NCBI RefSeq assembly: GCF_008014775.2
Contig: NZ_CP144914.1
Span: 1,302,001-1,366,000 of the forward strand
Direction: 5' to 3'
DNA: 64,000 nt
Source: Alkalicoccus halolimnae
GTDB taxonomy: Bacteria; Bacillota; Bacilli; Bacillales; Salisediminibacteriaceae
Below, one piece after another: positions 17,252 to 26,470 of this stretch. Below the pieces are notes generated by a model. It was not told the DNA's origin. It ran no database searches and worked only from the letters and a program-made list of their open reading frames with translations. The position numbers were made by a program, and so were the translations under genes. Numbering within the stretch: the stretch's first letter is position 1; the number at the start of each line of letters is the position of its first letter.

Positions 17252-18115
17252 TTATTTTTTTAGAGAAGCAACTACCGCTTGTTTGAGAGTTCGTTCACTT
17301 GTAATTTCATTGAGCCATTCCTTCATGGAAAGGTCGCTTTCCTGTTTCACACGACGCGAAAATTTTGTAAGCAGTTTTTTTAATGCCTCTGAATCGTGTT
17401 CGCTGCCAAGTTTCTCAGCTCTCACAAGCATGTCTTCGATCAATTTCGTTTCTGTAAGCGGAACAGTGGAAGCAGCTTCCAGAAGGAAATCCTGCAGTGT
17501 GCTGCCTCGGTTGGCATAAAAATAATCGGAGCTTACTTTCTCCAGAAGCTCAGGGTGCTCAGATAACTGGCGGCCATAGGCAGGTATCATATGATCAATT
17601 CTATGATCCTTCAAAAAGCTGTAGGATTTTTTAGGGTTGGCAGTTTCGACAGCTTCGAACAGAGCCTCCATAATTAACGAATTATCTGCTCCGTTTTCTT
17701 CTCTTTGCAGAGTAATCAGCCGTGAAGGCCACTGATGTTTAATGTCTTCAAGGTGCTCGTCCCGAAGAAGCTTTTTAATTTTTTTGTTTTTCATCTTCGC
17801 TTCTTTTTCCGGCTTCAGGGCGTCTTTTAGATCATCCTGGGTCATACGGTGCTGTTTTTTACGGGAGTTGATTTCTTTATATCTCTCCAATGCTTCCCCG
17901 GAAGCTTTCGTAGTTTTACTCGTGACATAAAAAGAATCAAGAAAATTCCCGTCAAAATCCATAATTCCGAAGATAACAGGAACCTCATGTTCAAACAGCA
18001 GAACGTCGATAGACTGCTTGCTCGTTTTTTCTTCGTATTTCACGACGTAAAATTGTGTTTGATTTCCATCCATATACACTTTTTTTCCTAAAAAACTGGG
18101 CGCTAATGCTGTCAT
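17252..18115 (-). CDS. Hypothetical cytoplasmic protein, 287 residues
   Basis: No family recognised. No signal peptide or membrane segment is seen. The N-terminal third looks like a compact alpha/beta region (VYMDGNQTQFYVVKYEEK, VPVIFGIMDFDG). A charged lysine-rich segment follows (about residues 85-120), and the C-terminal half looks helical with regular leucines. AAAGGGGAG lies 8 bases before the ATG. The next gene on the strand, 30 bases upstream, is a small membrane protein, so they may be co-transcribed. Confidence 0.65.
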   Translation of the reverse strand: MTALAPSFLGKKVYMDGNQTQFYVVKYEEKTSKQSIDVLLFEHEVPVIFGIMDFDGNFLDSFYVTSKTTKASGEALERYKEINSRKKQHRMTQDDLKDALKPEKEAKMKNKKIKKLLRDEHLEDIKHQWPSRLITLQREENGADNSLIMEALFEAVETANPKKSYSFLKDHRIDHMIPAYGRQLSEHPELLEKVSSDYFYANRGSTLQDFLLEAASTVPLTETKLIEDMLVRAEKLGSEHDSEALKKLLTKFSRRVKQESDLSMKEWLNEITSERTLKQAVVASLKK

Positions 18116-18147
18116 AAAAGCGTCTCCCCTTTCTGTGGGTGGTGCCG

Positions 18148-18372
18148 CTATTTGTCATTACGTATAATTAAGTAGACGATTAGTCCGATGATCGGAAAGA
18201 AAAGCGTGCCTATTAATACGATAATGGCAAACTCTTTACTATTGCCTTTTCGGAGGGAATCCCGGTAAGACCATATACTTGTCAAAATATTTAAAAGTAA
18301 AATAAAAAGTCCAACAAATAATATGGTTAAGAATACTATACCTGATCCTATTCCGATTTCCTGAAACATCAT
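18148..18372 (-). CDS. Small PLDc_N-like membrane protein
   Basis: Starting at the ATG at 18372, 9 bases after AAAGGAG, the product has 74 residues and two membrane helices joined by a charged loop (SIWSYRDSLRKGNSKEFA). The loop-helix pattern ending FFPIIGLIVYLIIR resembles the PLDc_N (phospholipase D nuclease N-terminal) domain common in small Bacillus membrane proteins. A longer frame would add 11 residues but lacks a ribosome site. It probably shares a transcript with the gene that follows it. Confidence 0.6.
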   Translation of the reverse strand: MMFQEIGIGSGIVFLTILFVGLFILLLNILTSIWSYRDSLRKGNSKEFAIIVLIGTLFFPIIGLIVYLIIRNDK

Positions 18373-18608
18373 TTTAAACGGCTCCTTTGATCGTACTACT
18401 TCCATCTTAACGTTTATAAGAGGCTTTGTGTAGGGGAAGAGAACAAACTCTGTAAAAGAAACCTCAAAATAGGGTGAAGAAGATCATGGTTTTCCATTAT
18501 AGAAGTTTTTCATGTATAGAAGTTGAAGAGCCGGTTTACAAGGGAGAGCATTCAGTTTCCGATAATAACCCGATCGTTATTTTTGGTATGTATTAGAAGC
18601 AAGTAAAA

Positions 18609-18645
18609 GAGGAAGTCCTGTCTTATCTTTGGGACTTCCTTCATA
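18609..18645 (-). terminator. Terminator after yfhF
   Basis: AGGAAGTCC and GGACTTCCT form a 9-bp stem. Read on the minus strand it ends in a CTCTTTT stretch, 20 bases after the yfhF stop. Confidence 0.65.
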
Positions 18646-18663
18646 AACTATATGAATATTCGA

Positions 18664-19569
18664 TTATTCACCGATTAGGTCATAAAAAGCTTCCTCTAAC
18701 TGTGGATAATTAAAATCAAATCCATTATCAAGCAGTTTCTGGGGAATTACCTGCTGACCTTCTACAATAATTACGCTCATATCTCCGAGGATAAGCTTAA
18801 GGACATTGCTTGGGACAGGAGCCCAGAACGGCCGGTTTAATACGTCAGCGAGCGTTTTACCAAACGACTTCATTCGTTCCGGAGTAGGAGAAGTAACATT
18901 AACAGGGCCGCTTAATTCTTCATGTTCAATCAAATACAGAATCGCCCTCGCTACGTCATCAACATGAATCCATGACATCCACTGTTCGCCGGTCCCCAGT
19001 TTGCCGCCGACTCCCATCTTAAATGCGGGAAGCATTTTTTTCAAAGCACCTTCTTCTGCTGAAAGCACAACTCCAGATCTGCTCAAAACGACTCTTACTT
19101 CATCGGGGGCTTTTTGTGCTTCCTGTTCCCAGCGTGAAACTACTTCAGCCATGAAATCATCTCCTGGGGTAGTCGTTTCTTCTGTAAAGGTTTTTTCAAA
19201 GGAAGTCCCATAAAATCCAACGGCCGAGCCGTTTATAAGTACAGAAGGTTTATTATTTAGTACACTTAATATACGCACTGTCTCACGGGTTACATCTATC
19301 CGGCTGTCCAGAATTTCCTGCTTTTTCTTTTCTGTCCAGCGTCCACTGTTCAAGTTTTCTCCAGCAAGATTGACAAAAGCGTCTATCCCTTCCAGTTTCT
19401 CTTCCGGGGCAGCTCCTTCAGTCATCCATTCAATGTACTGAATACCATGGGAATCTATTTTATTTTGCGGATTTCTCGTCAAAATATATGCTTCATGCCC
19501 CTCCTTAAGTAACAGCTTTGTTAAATTTTTTCCTACTAGTCCTGTTCCACCTGCAATTGCCACTTTCAT
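18664..19569 (-). CDS. yfhF: TIGR01777 family NAD-dependent epimerase-like protein (YfhF)
   Basis: An extended short-chain dehydrogenase of 301 residues. VAIAGGTGLVGKNLTKLLL is the nucleotide-binding loop, followed by NLAGENLNSGRWTEKKKQEILDSRI and GSAVGFYGTS, signatures of the TIGR01777/YfhF group (SulA-like epimerases). Substrate unknown. It is divergent from recX exactly as in B. subtilis. AGGAGGGG precedes the ATG. Confidence 0.85.
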   Translation of the reverse strand: MKVAIAGGTGLVGKNLTKLLLKEGHEAYILTRNPQNKIDSHGIQYIEWMTEGAAPEEKLEGIDAFVNLAGENLNSGRWTEKKKQEILDSRIDVTRETVRILSVLNNKPSVLINGSAVGFYGTSFEKTFTEETTTPGDDFMAEVVSRWEQEAQKAPDEVRVVLSRSGVVLSAEEGALKKMLPAFKMGVGGKLGTGEQWMSWIHVDDVARAILYLIEHEELSGPVNVTSPTPERMKSFGKTLADVLNRPFWAPVPSNVLKLILGDMSVIIVEGQQVIPQKLLDNGFDFNYPQLEEAFYDLIGE

Positions 19570-19659
19570 TCTGACCCCTCCTGGTATAATCTTGTGTGTA
19601 GTTAGGTATTCCTTTAAAACGGAAAATTAAAACGTTTAGTATGTGAAGGAGGCCCGGAT

Positions 19660-20484
19660 GTGCCAAAAATAGCTAAAATACAGGCCGCTAAAAAAACGCG
19701 GCAGCGCTACCATATTTTTTTGGAAGAAAATAATCAGGCAGAATATAGTTTTTCCTTGTCAGAAGATATACTTGTAAAAGAGGGACTGGCCAAAGGAGAC
19801 GAACTTACAAATTCGGACATAAACCGCTTAAAACAGACGGATGAGACAGACAAAGCATTTCAGAAAGCTTTAAACTATCTTTCCTACAGAATGCGTTCTG
19901 AAAAGGAGCTCTCTGATTACTTAAGGGAGCAGGAGGTTCCTTCGGAAGAAATAAGCAGGATGATAGAAAAATTGAGAGAATTGGATTTTGTGAACGACGA
20001 AAGATTTGCCTTTTCTTTTGTAAGAACAAAGCGTGATCAATCAAAAAAAGGTCCGATCGTCATTAAACAGGAATTAAAACAAAAAGGAGTTGCAGATAAT
20101 ATCGTGGATAAATCCTTATCGCAATATACACCCGAGGAACAGCTTGATCTGGCAGTGAAGCTCGCTGAAAAAAAACAAACGTCCTACCGGAAAGAATCCA
20201 AACGTCAGACAGAGCAGAAGCTGGTTCAGTTTCTTATGCAGAAAGGTTTCCCGTCAAGTATCGCTTTTGAAGCAGTAAAAGAAGCTGATATTGAAGCGGA
20301 AGAAGGAGAGGAGTGGGAAGCAGTCAGCAGCTGGGGAGAAAAATCGTGGCGTAAATTTGCTTCCAGCGAGCCTTATCAACGGAAGCAGAAGGTCAAACAG
20401 GCACTCTACCGGAAAGGTTTTCCGGGACAGCTTATAGATCAATGGATAGAAGAAAAAGAAATGGAGGAGGAAGAGGAACTTTAA
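19660..20484 (+). CDS. recX: Regulatory protein RecX
   Basis: RecX modulates RecA filaments during recombination and the SOS response. The 274 residues are mainly helical tandem RecX repeats: ALNYLSYRMRSEKELSDYLRE, IEKLRELDFVNDERFAFSFVRTK, GPIVIKQELKQKGV and KLVQFLMQKGFPSSIAFEAV. The length is typical of Bacillus RecX and longer than E. coli RecX. The start is the GTG at 19660 after AAGGAGG. It heads the conserved group recX-yfhH-yfhJ. The C-terminus is strongly acidic. Confidence 0.9.
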   Translation: MPKIAKIQAAKKTRQRYHIFLEENNQAEYSFSLSEDILVKEGLAKGDELTNSDINRLKQTDETDKAFQKALNYLSYRMRSEKELSDYLREQEVPSEEISRMIEKLRELDFVNDERFAFSFVRTKRDQSKKGPIVIKQELKQKGVADNIVDKSLSQYTPEEQLDLAVKLAEKKQTSYRKESKRQTEQKLVQFLMQKGFPSSIAFEAVKEADIEAEEGEEWEAVSSWGEKSWRKFASSEPYQRKQKVKQALYRKGFPGQLIDQWIEEKEMEEEEEL

Positions 20485-20548
20485 TCTCTCCCGCTGAAAG
20501 GCTATAATAAAAACAGCAGACAAAGCAGAGAGAGGATTGACGTCTGAT

Positions 20549-20860
20549 ATGAATCAAAAGTACAGCCAAATGTCACGCGCAGAATTGGAATCAGAAATTG
20601 CTGAAATGCGGGTACTTGCTCAAAAAGCAGAAGCAAAGGGTATGATAAATGAATACGCTGTTCATGAAAGGAAAATATTAATGGCTGAAGCTTACCTGCT
20701 TAATCCAGCAGACTTTAAGCCGAAAGAAATATATATCGTAAAAGATTCAGGAGAAACTTTTGAAATAAGCTATATAAACGGCGTTTTTGCCTGGGGATAT
20801 CGAAACAAAGCAGCAAAACTGGAAGCTGTACCTATTTCTATTCTTGCACAGAAAAATTAG
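20549..20860 (+). CDS. yfhH: YfhH family protein (DUF1811)
   Basis: A conserved Bacillus protein of unknown function, 103 residues from the ATG at 20549. The conserved pattern YSQM...LE-EIA, KAYLLNP-like AEAYLLNPADF and FEISYINGVFAWGYR closely follows B. subtilis YfhH as I recall it. A TTG four codons earlier is possible but is almost on top of the purine-rich GAGAGG. Position after recX matches B. subtilis. Confidence 0.82.
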   Translation: MNQKYSQMSRAELESEIAEMRVLAQKAEAKGMINEYAVHERKILMAEAYLLNPADFKPKEIYIVKDSGETFEISYINGVFAWGYRNKAAKLEAVPISILAQKN

Positions 20861-21048
20861 AGCTGATGTCTTTACGGAAAACTGCGCTTCCACAGACATG
20901 ATCCCTTTTCGTTTTTTAATGAGCTGCAGTATAGAAGATCTGTCCGAACGCAAAAGAGGAATAGGTGAAGGCTTTCTAGGCGGCAGGCACTCTAAAGAAA
21001 CACTAATCATTAATAGAACCAAAAAACTAAGGAAAGGGGGGAAGAAAT

Positions 21049-21315
21049 ATGCAGGATTACATGGAACGATTAACGAACCGGCTGCTGGAACAGAATGATC
21101 AGCTTTCTTATGCTGAAGCAAGAACCTGGGTAGAACTGCTTTGGGAAGATTTCGAAGCGACTTATGCGAAGGCAGGCTATGAGTACAAAGGCAAAGAAAT
21201 GACTGAAAAAGTTATTCAGCAGTGGATTGACAACTACGGGCCAAAACTGCATGAGACTTTAAAAGACAACCCCCGTTACAAAAAATGGTTTGATCAAAAA
21301 AGGTTTTATCATTAA
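21049..21315 (+). CDS. yfhJ: YfhJ family WVELL protein
   Basis: An 88-residue conserved Bacillus protein named for its WVELLW motif, here at about residues 27-32, followed by DFE-TYAKAGYEYKG and a C-terminal WFDQKRFYH. Function is not established. AAAGGGGGG precedes the ATG. It keeps its B. subtilis position downstream of recX and yfhH, although the small gene sspK found there is not visible. Confidence 0.82.
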   Translation: MQDYMERLTNRLLEQNDQLSYAEARTWVELLWEDFEATYAKAGYEYKGKEMTEKVIQQWIDNYGPKLHETLKDNPRYKKWFDQKRFYH

Positions 21316-21380
21316 GCCTGTCGTTAACTGAATGAAACGCGGTATGTATTTATGAAGGACCGGGGAACTTTAGAAGATCT

Positions 21381-21421
21381 AAAAAAGCGTCATGACGATA
21401 AATTTCGTCATGACGCTTTTT
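21381..21421. terminator. Bidirectional terminator between yfhJ and yfhP
   Basis: AAAGCGTCATGACGA and TCGTCATGACGCTTT are perfect inverted repeats around a 6-base loop with flanking A and T runs. It separates convergent genes. Confidence 0.92.
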
Positions 21422-21457
21422 GGTCGTGAAGGCAAAAAGGGAAACAGGGTAATGGTT

Positions 21458-22432
21458 TTAAGCGTAAGAAAGTTTTCTTTTAAGAGTAGCGGTGTTGTAG
21501 ATCCAGCCGGTATAAGAACTCAGCACATTTAAGTTTTCATCCAATCTGACAATCGCTACGAATGGGTAGTATCCTTTACTTCTGTATCTTAAATCAACAA
21601 ATTTAACGGAATATCCGTGTTCTTCAATAGAAACTGCCCACCTGTAAGCTGGAGAAAAGGAAAGAAATGCTTCCAGATTTCTATCCTTTTGAGCAGCATT
21701 GATAACAGGGTCATCGGGGACAGGTTCAAACGGATAAGTTTCAAAATAAGTAAGTTTTCCATTACGATGTTCCGCTACGTACATTTCTTCGGGCGTCCGC
21801 ACAACAATATGCCAGCGGGACCATCGGAAAGTCGGGGAGGTAAATATGTGAGTAGCATCCGGATGTTTTTCGTGCACATGTTTGTGTACGAGGTTCTGCT
21901 CGTAAATGCGCCAGAAGTAATAAATAATAATGATCCCAAACATAATTAAAAACGTCCATCCTGGATCTGCTCCAAATCTCCAGAATAAAATAGCAATTAT
22001 GTGAGCGATGAAAATAAATGGGTCAAAAATATTTATAACGCCCAGAGCAAGCCACTTGTTATAGACTGGTGCAAAAGCTTTCGTCCCGTAAGCGTTGAAA
22101 ATATCGATAAACACATGGAGAAAGACAGCAAAGAAAGTCCACATCCATAAATGAAACATATTAACGGGAGGCATGATAAAATACAGCATCAGGGTAATTG
22201 CTGTTGGCCAGAGAAACCAAAAAGGCACAGAATGAGTTACTCCCCGATGATTTGCTATATATACGGCATTGTTCTTCAATTTTAATACGGTGTCAAAATC
22301 GGGAGCCTGGGAACCGACCACTGCGCCGATCATTACCGCCTGCGTCATAGCAGGATTTTCGGCAACTACAGGATCAAGCGTTGCAAGCCCTCCAAGAGCG
22401 ACTCCCATAACGACGTGAGTAGCTGTGTCCAT
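21458..22432 (-). CDS. yfhP: YfhP-type membrane-bound metal-dependent hydrolase family protein
   Basis: A 324-residue protein beginning MDTATHVVMGVALGG, the metal-binding histidine entry motif of the YdjM/DUF457 family, followed by GAVVGSQAPDFDTV and HRGVTHSVPFW. About four membrane segments lie between residues 65 and 180; a soluble C-terminal domain follows. B. subtilis YfhP occupies the same position beside mutY. Exact enzymatic activity is unproven. Confidence 0.85.
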   Translation of the reverse strand: MDTATHVVMGVALGGLATLDPVVAENPAMTQAVMIGAVVGSQAPDFDTVLKLKNNAVYIANHRGVTHSVPFWFLWPTAITLMLYFIMPPVNMFHLWMWTFFAVFLHVFIDIFNAYGTKAFAPVYNKWLALGVINIFDPFIFIAHIIAILFWRFGADPGWTFLIMFGIIIIYYFWRIYEQNLVHKHVHEKHPDATHIFTSPTFRWSRWHIVVRTPEEMYVAEHRNGKLTYFETYPFEPVPDDPVINAAQKDRNLEAFLSFSPAYRWAVSIEEHGYSVKFVDLRYRSKGYYPFVAIVRLDENLNVLSSYTGWIYNTATLKRKLSYA

Positions 22433-22508
22433 AAGTTTCCCTCCATCAATTACTTACTATATCCTATTTTACCCGTTTTACATCAGTTTCAAAAGAGGAG
22501 TTTTCAAG

Positions 22509-23567
22509 TTGAAAATATTAGATAAGCAGCGGTTTCAGAATGATTTACTTAATTGGTATGACCAGGAAAAAAGAGATCTGCCCTGGCGTAAAGAAAGGGA
22601 CCCCTATAGAATTTGGGTTTCTGAAATTATGCTTCAGCAGACAAAAGTAGATACTGTTATTCCATACTTTTATAATTTTATGGATAAGTTCCCGACTTTG
22701 GAAAAACTTGCAGAAGCAGAGGAAGAGGAAGTTCTAAAAGCGTGGGAAGGACTGGGTTATTACTCGAGAGCCCGAAATCTCCACACCGCAGTAAAAGAAG
22801 TAAAAGAGTTTTATAACGGACAGGTGCCTGATACGGAGGATGAAATTAAAAAGCTTAGAGGAGTCGGCCCCTATACTGCAGGAGCAATACTTTCCATCGC
22901 CTACAATGTTCCTGCTCCTGCGGTGGATGGAAATGTCATGAGAGTACTATCCAGAATATTTACGATTTATGATGACATTTCCAAAGTATCTGTGAGAAAA
23001 AAGTTTGAAGAAATTGTCCGTGAAACGATTGCAGCTGACAGGGCTTCAGATTTTAATCAGGCCATGATGGAACTCGGAGCTACCGTTTGTACCCCAAGAA
23101 GCCCGGCGTGCCTGCTTTGTCCAGTTCAGCAGCACTGTGAAGCCCGCGAAGAAGGTGTGCAGGAGATCCTTCCCGTAAAAGCGAAGAAAAAAGCTCCCAG
23201 GCCGGTGTCTTTAAAAGCGCTTGTCGCACAGGACTATTCCGGCCGCTATCTGGTAGAGAAAAGGCCGGATACGGGGCTGCTGGCCAAATTATGGCAGTTT
23301 CCATATATAGAATCATTGACAGAATCGGATGAAGATTTAAAATCTTTTGCAGAGGAATTATCCGTCAATGCGGAGAAGTTTTCTTATCAGCAGCACGTGC
23401 GCCACGTCTTTTCCCACCTTGTCTGGGAAATGGATGTTTATCAGGCAAGAGGGAAAATTACAAATCCTGCACCAAACCAGAAGCTGCTTACAAAAGAAGA
23501 GTTGAAAGAGCTAACTTTTCCAGTTTCACATCAAAAAATACTTTATAAATTAGAGGAGGAGTTGTAA
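22509..23567 (+). CDS. mutY: A/G-specific adenine glycosylase MutY
   Basis: MutY removes adenine mispaired with 8-oxoguanine. The 352-residue protein has the HhH-GPD core: SEIMLQQTKVDTVIPYF with catalytic Glu near 39, helix-hairpin-helix LRGVGPYTAGAI, VDGNVMRVLSR with catalytic Asp near 139, and the iron-sulphur loop C-x6-C-x2-C-x5-C (CTPRSPACLLCPVQQHC). A NUDIX-like 8-oxoG recognition domain forms the C-terminus. I start at TTG 22509, 8 bases after AAGAGGAG; the longer frame lacks a ribosome site. The stop overlaps the next ATG by one base. Confidence 0.94.
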   Translation: MKILDKQRFQNDLLNWYDQEKRDLPWRKERDPYRIWVSEIMLQQTKVDTVIPYFYNFMDKFPTLEKLAEAEEEEVLKAWEGLGYYSRARNLHTAVKEVKEFYNGQVPDTEDEIKKLRGVGPYTAGAILSIAYNVPAPAVDGNVMRVLSRIFTIYDDISKVSVRKKFEEIVRETIAADRASDFNQAMMELGATVCTPRSPACLLCPVQQHCEAREEGVQEILPVKAKKKAPRPVSLKALVAQDYSGRYLVEKRPDTGLLAKLWQFPYIESLTESDEDLKSFAEELSVNAEKFSYQQHVRHVFSHLVWEMDVYQARGKITNPAPNQKLLTKEELKELTFPVSHQKILYKLEEEL

Positions 23568-24325
23568 TGGATTTACGACTGCATGGAAAAAAAGTACTTG
23601 TTACTGGTGGATCTAAAGGAATCGGCCTGGGGATTGCGCAGGCATTCGCAGCAGAGGGGGCAGACGTAGGTGTCGTTGCCCGGGGAGAAGAAGCTTTGAA
23701 AAAGTTGAAGGAAGAATTCCCTGAAATATTAACACTTCAGGCCGATATCTCAGAAAAGGGAGAGCGTCAGCGTGTTTTCCAGGCTTTTATTGATAAATTC
23801 GGTACAATAGATGTTCTTATAAATAATGCTGGAGGTTCAAGTGGCGGAAAGACTATGGAAACAGAGATAGGACAGTTTGAAGAAGCGATGCATTTGAATT
23901 ATTTTTCTGCTGTTCATTTATCACAGCTGGCAGTTCCTTATATGAAAAATCAGGGAAAAGGAGCGATTATAAATATAACTTCTATTTTCGGAAGAGAATC
24001 AGGGGGCAAACCAACTTATAACAGTGCAAAATCAGCGATGATAAGTATGACGAAATCTCTCGCCGATGAAGTGATAAAAGACGGTATAAGGGTTAATGGA
24101 ATAGCACCTGGGTCGATCCTTCACCCTACCGGGAACTGGCAGAAACGTCTAGATGAAAACCCCGAAAAAATCAATCAGTTTGTAGAAGATCAGATTCCTG
24201 CAGGACGTTTCGGCACCGTGGAGGAAATCGCAGATGTAGCTCTTTTCTTAGCTTCAGAGAAAGCTTCATGGATCGTCGGCGCCAATCTGAATGTGGATGG
24301 GGGCCAGTCAAAATCTAATTTTTAA
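23567..24325 (+). CDS. SDR family oxidoreductase (FabG-like)
   Basis: A classical short-chain dehydrogenase of 252 residues: TGGSKGIGLGIA cofactor loop, NNAGG near residue 86, ITSIFGRESGG and the catalytic YNSAKS, then DGIRVNGIAPGSI and a C-terminal VDGG. It probably reduces a carbonyl using NAD(P)H; substrate unknown. The ATG overlaps the mutY stop (TAATG), so it is translationally coupled to mutY. Confidence 0.85.
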   Translation: MDLRLHGKKVLVTGGSKGIGLGIAQAFAAEGADVGVVARGEEALKKLKEEFPEILTLQADISEKGERQRVFQAFIDKFGTIDVLINNAGGSSGGKTMETEIGQFEEAMHLNYFSAVHLSQLAVPYMKNQGKGAIINITSIFGRESGGKPTYNSAKSAMISMTKSLADEVIKDGIRVNGIAPGSILHPTGNWQKRLDENPEKINQFVEDQIPAGRFGTVEEIADVALFLASEKASWIVGANLNVDGGQSKSNF

Positions 24326-24408
24326 AAAGATGAATTGTTCAGAAAAAAGTTATTTCGAAAGACGAAATATGATAGGATGAAGAAAACAGCAGAGGATGGT
24401 TTTCGGAT

Positions 24409-26022
24409 ATGAATCATAAAACAGCACTGACTTACCCCTACAGCTCTAAACGTAATGTTACATATGGAAAAAATGGCATGGTAGCTACTTCCCAGCCTCT
24501 TGCAGCACAGGCGGGACTTGATATTCTGAAAAAAGGCGGTAATGCCGTAGACGCTGCGATTGCTGCGGCCGCTGCTCTTACCGTCGTTGAACCTACCTCG
24601 AACGGAATCGGCAGTGACGCTTTTGCGCTTGTGTGGATAAAAGACAAGCTTCACGGTTTGAACGCGAGCGGTCAAGCCCCGCAAAAGCTTTCTATCGAAG
24701 AGTTAAAATCTCAGGGAGTGGAGGAAATACCGAAATTCGGCTTTACTCCTGTCACAGTTCCTGGAGCTCCTGCAGCGTGGGCTGAGCTTTCAGAAAAGTT
24801 CGGTAAGCTGAGTTTAAAGGAAGCACTGGCACCAGCTGTCTGCTATGCAAGAGAAGGTTATCCTCTCAGTCCCACTCTTGCTTCTTTCTGGAATCGTGCA
24901 GCGGATGTTTTCAAAGAACAGCTTAACGGGGAAGAGTTTCATGCCTGGTTCGAAACGTTTGTACCTGGCGGGAAAGTGCCGGATGTAGGGGAAATATGGA
25001 AATCAGAAGGCCATGCTTTTACGCTGGAAAAAATAGGTGAAACAAATGCAGCGTCTTTTTACAGTGGGGAACTTGCCGATAAAATAGACGCCTGTTCCAA
25101 AAAGCATAACGGATTTATTAGAAAAGAAGATCTTGAAGCTTTTTCTCCTGAATGGGTGAATCCTGTCTCTGTTAATTACAAAGGTTACGACGTGTGGGAA
25201 ATTCCGCCTAACGGACAGGGAATTATTGCTCTTATGGCACTGAATATGCTTAAAAAGGAGACTTTTCAGACACGGGAGTCTGAAAAGACCTACCACAGAC
25301 AAATTGAAGCGATGAAACTTGCTTTTGCCGATGGTGAAAAATACATTACAGAAGAAAAACATATGTCTCAATCCGTTTCCGATCTCCTGAGTGAGGATTA
25401 CGCGGAAAAGCGTTCCAGTAAAATAGGCGAAGAAGCGCTTTATCCAGAAGCGGGCGAGCCTTCTTCATCCGGAACGGTTTATCTGGCTGCTGCAGATGGA
25501 GAGGGTAACATGGTTTCGTTTATTCAAAGTAATTATATGGGCTTTGGCTCCGGAATTGTCGTTCCCGGCACCGGAATCAGTCTGCAGAACCGGGGTCACA
25601 ATTTCAGTATGAACCCGGAAGATGATAACGCACTGGAGCCTGGAAAACGAACGTATCATACGATCATTCCCGGATTTTTGACAAAAGATAATCAACCAGT
25701 TGGTCCGTTCGGGGTCATGGGCGGATTTATGCAGCCGCAGGGCCATATGCAGGTAGTCATGAATACAATCGATTTTGGATTGAACCCCCAGTCTGCTCTG
25801 GATGCTCCGCGCTGGCAGTGGATGGGCAAGAAAAATGTGCTTCTGGAACAGACTGTACCAAATCATATTGCGCATGCTCTTTCGGCCAGAGGGCACGATG
25901 TCCAGGTTACACATCAATCCGGGAATTTTGGCCGCGGACAGATAATCTGGAGAGATCCAGTCACTGGAGTTCTCGCTGGAGGCACAGAGTCGAGAACCGA
26001 TGGAAGCATTGCCGTATATTAA
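24409..26022 (+). CDS. ywrD: Gamma-glutamyltransferase family protein (YwrD-like)
   Basis: A 537-residue Ntn-hydrolase precursor. GMVATSQPLAAQAGLDILKKGGNAVDAAIAA marks the large subunit. SSGTVYLAAADGEGNMVSFIQSN carries the predicted autocleavage and nucleophile Thr of the small subunit. No signal peptide is seen, as in cytosolic YwrD and unlike secreted Ggt. Substrates may be gamma-glutamyl compounds, but specificity is unknown. A chromate-transporter pair follows, recalling the B. subtilis ywrA-ywrB-ywrC-ywrD cluster. Confidence 0.85.
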   Translation: MNHKTALTYPYSSKRNVTYGKNGMVATSQPLAAQAGLDILKKGGNAVDAAIAAAAALTVVEPTSNGIGSDAFALVWIKDKLHGLNASGQAPQKLSIEELKSQGVEEIPKFGFTPVTVPGAPAAWAELSEKFGKLSLKEALAPAVCYAREGYPLSPTLASFWNRAADVFKEQLNGEEFHAWFETFVPGGKVPDVGEIWKSEGHAFTLEKIGETNAASFYSGELADKIDACSKKHNGFIRKEDLEAFSPEWVNPVSVNYKGYDVWEIPPNGQGIIALMALNMLKKETFQTRESEKTYHRQIEAMKLAFADGEKYITEEKHMSQSVSDLLSEDYAEKRSSKIGEEALYPEAGEPSSSGTVYLAAADGEGNMVSFIQSNYMGFGSGIVVPGTGISLQNRGHNFSMNPEDDNALEPGKRTYHTIIPGFLTKDNQPVGPFGVMGGFMQPQGHMQVVMNTIDFGLNPQSALDAPRWQWMGKKNVLLEQTVPNHIAHALSARGHDVQVTHQSGNFGRGQIIWRDPVTGVLAGGTESRTDGSIAVY

Positions 26023-26470
26023 ACTTCTATCTGTATACTGTTTCCGCCGGAGGGATTCCACATTCCCGCTAAATAGGAAAACTCCTTGCTTTAATTGAGG
26101 TAAGGAGTTTTTCTATTTGGATCCGGAAGTTTCCTTGATTGTGATTAATGAGTTTTTCGCTTCAATTTGACTGTCTTCATTACTGAAGCCAGGCCCCGCG
26201 GCAAGCTTCCGCCGGGAAGCGAAGGAGAAAATACAAGGGATAGAATAAATATACTTCTTCCTTTACTTAATCAACACTCTGTCTAGAGAGCTTCCGTCAC
26301 GAAAAAAAAGAAAGACTGCTCATACAGAAAACCTATTCTGAGAAGAAACATTTGTTAATCCACTCCTTTATCCGGAATAGTGTATCCTGATTACTGATAA
26401 TCTCCTTTAATAGAGTCTTTATTAATAGTATGATTGGAAACGAGTAAATCAAAAGGAGGGGATTGTAAAG
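26023..26470. other. Non-coding gap between ywrD-like and chromate-transporter genes
   Basis: It holds the terminator at 26077-26113 and a GC-rich segment near 26185-26225 (CCCCGCGGCAAGCTTCCGCCGGG) reminiscent of decayed dispersed repeats. The remainder is A/T-rich. I see no supported gene. Confidence 0.5.
26077..26113 (+). terminator. Terminator after ywrD-like gene
   Basis: AAAACTCCTT and AAGGAGTTTT pair around a 14-base loop, followed by T-rich sequence. Confidence 0.8.
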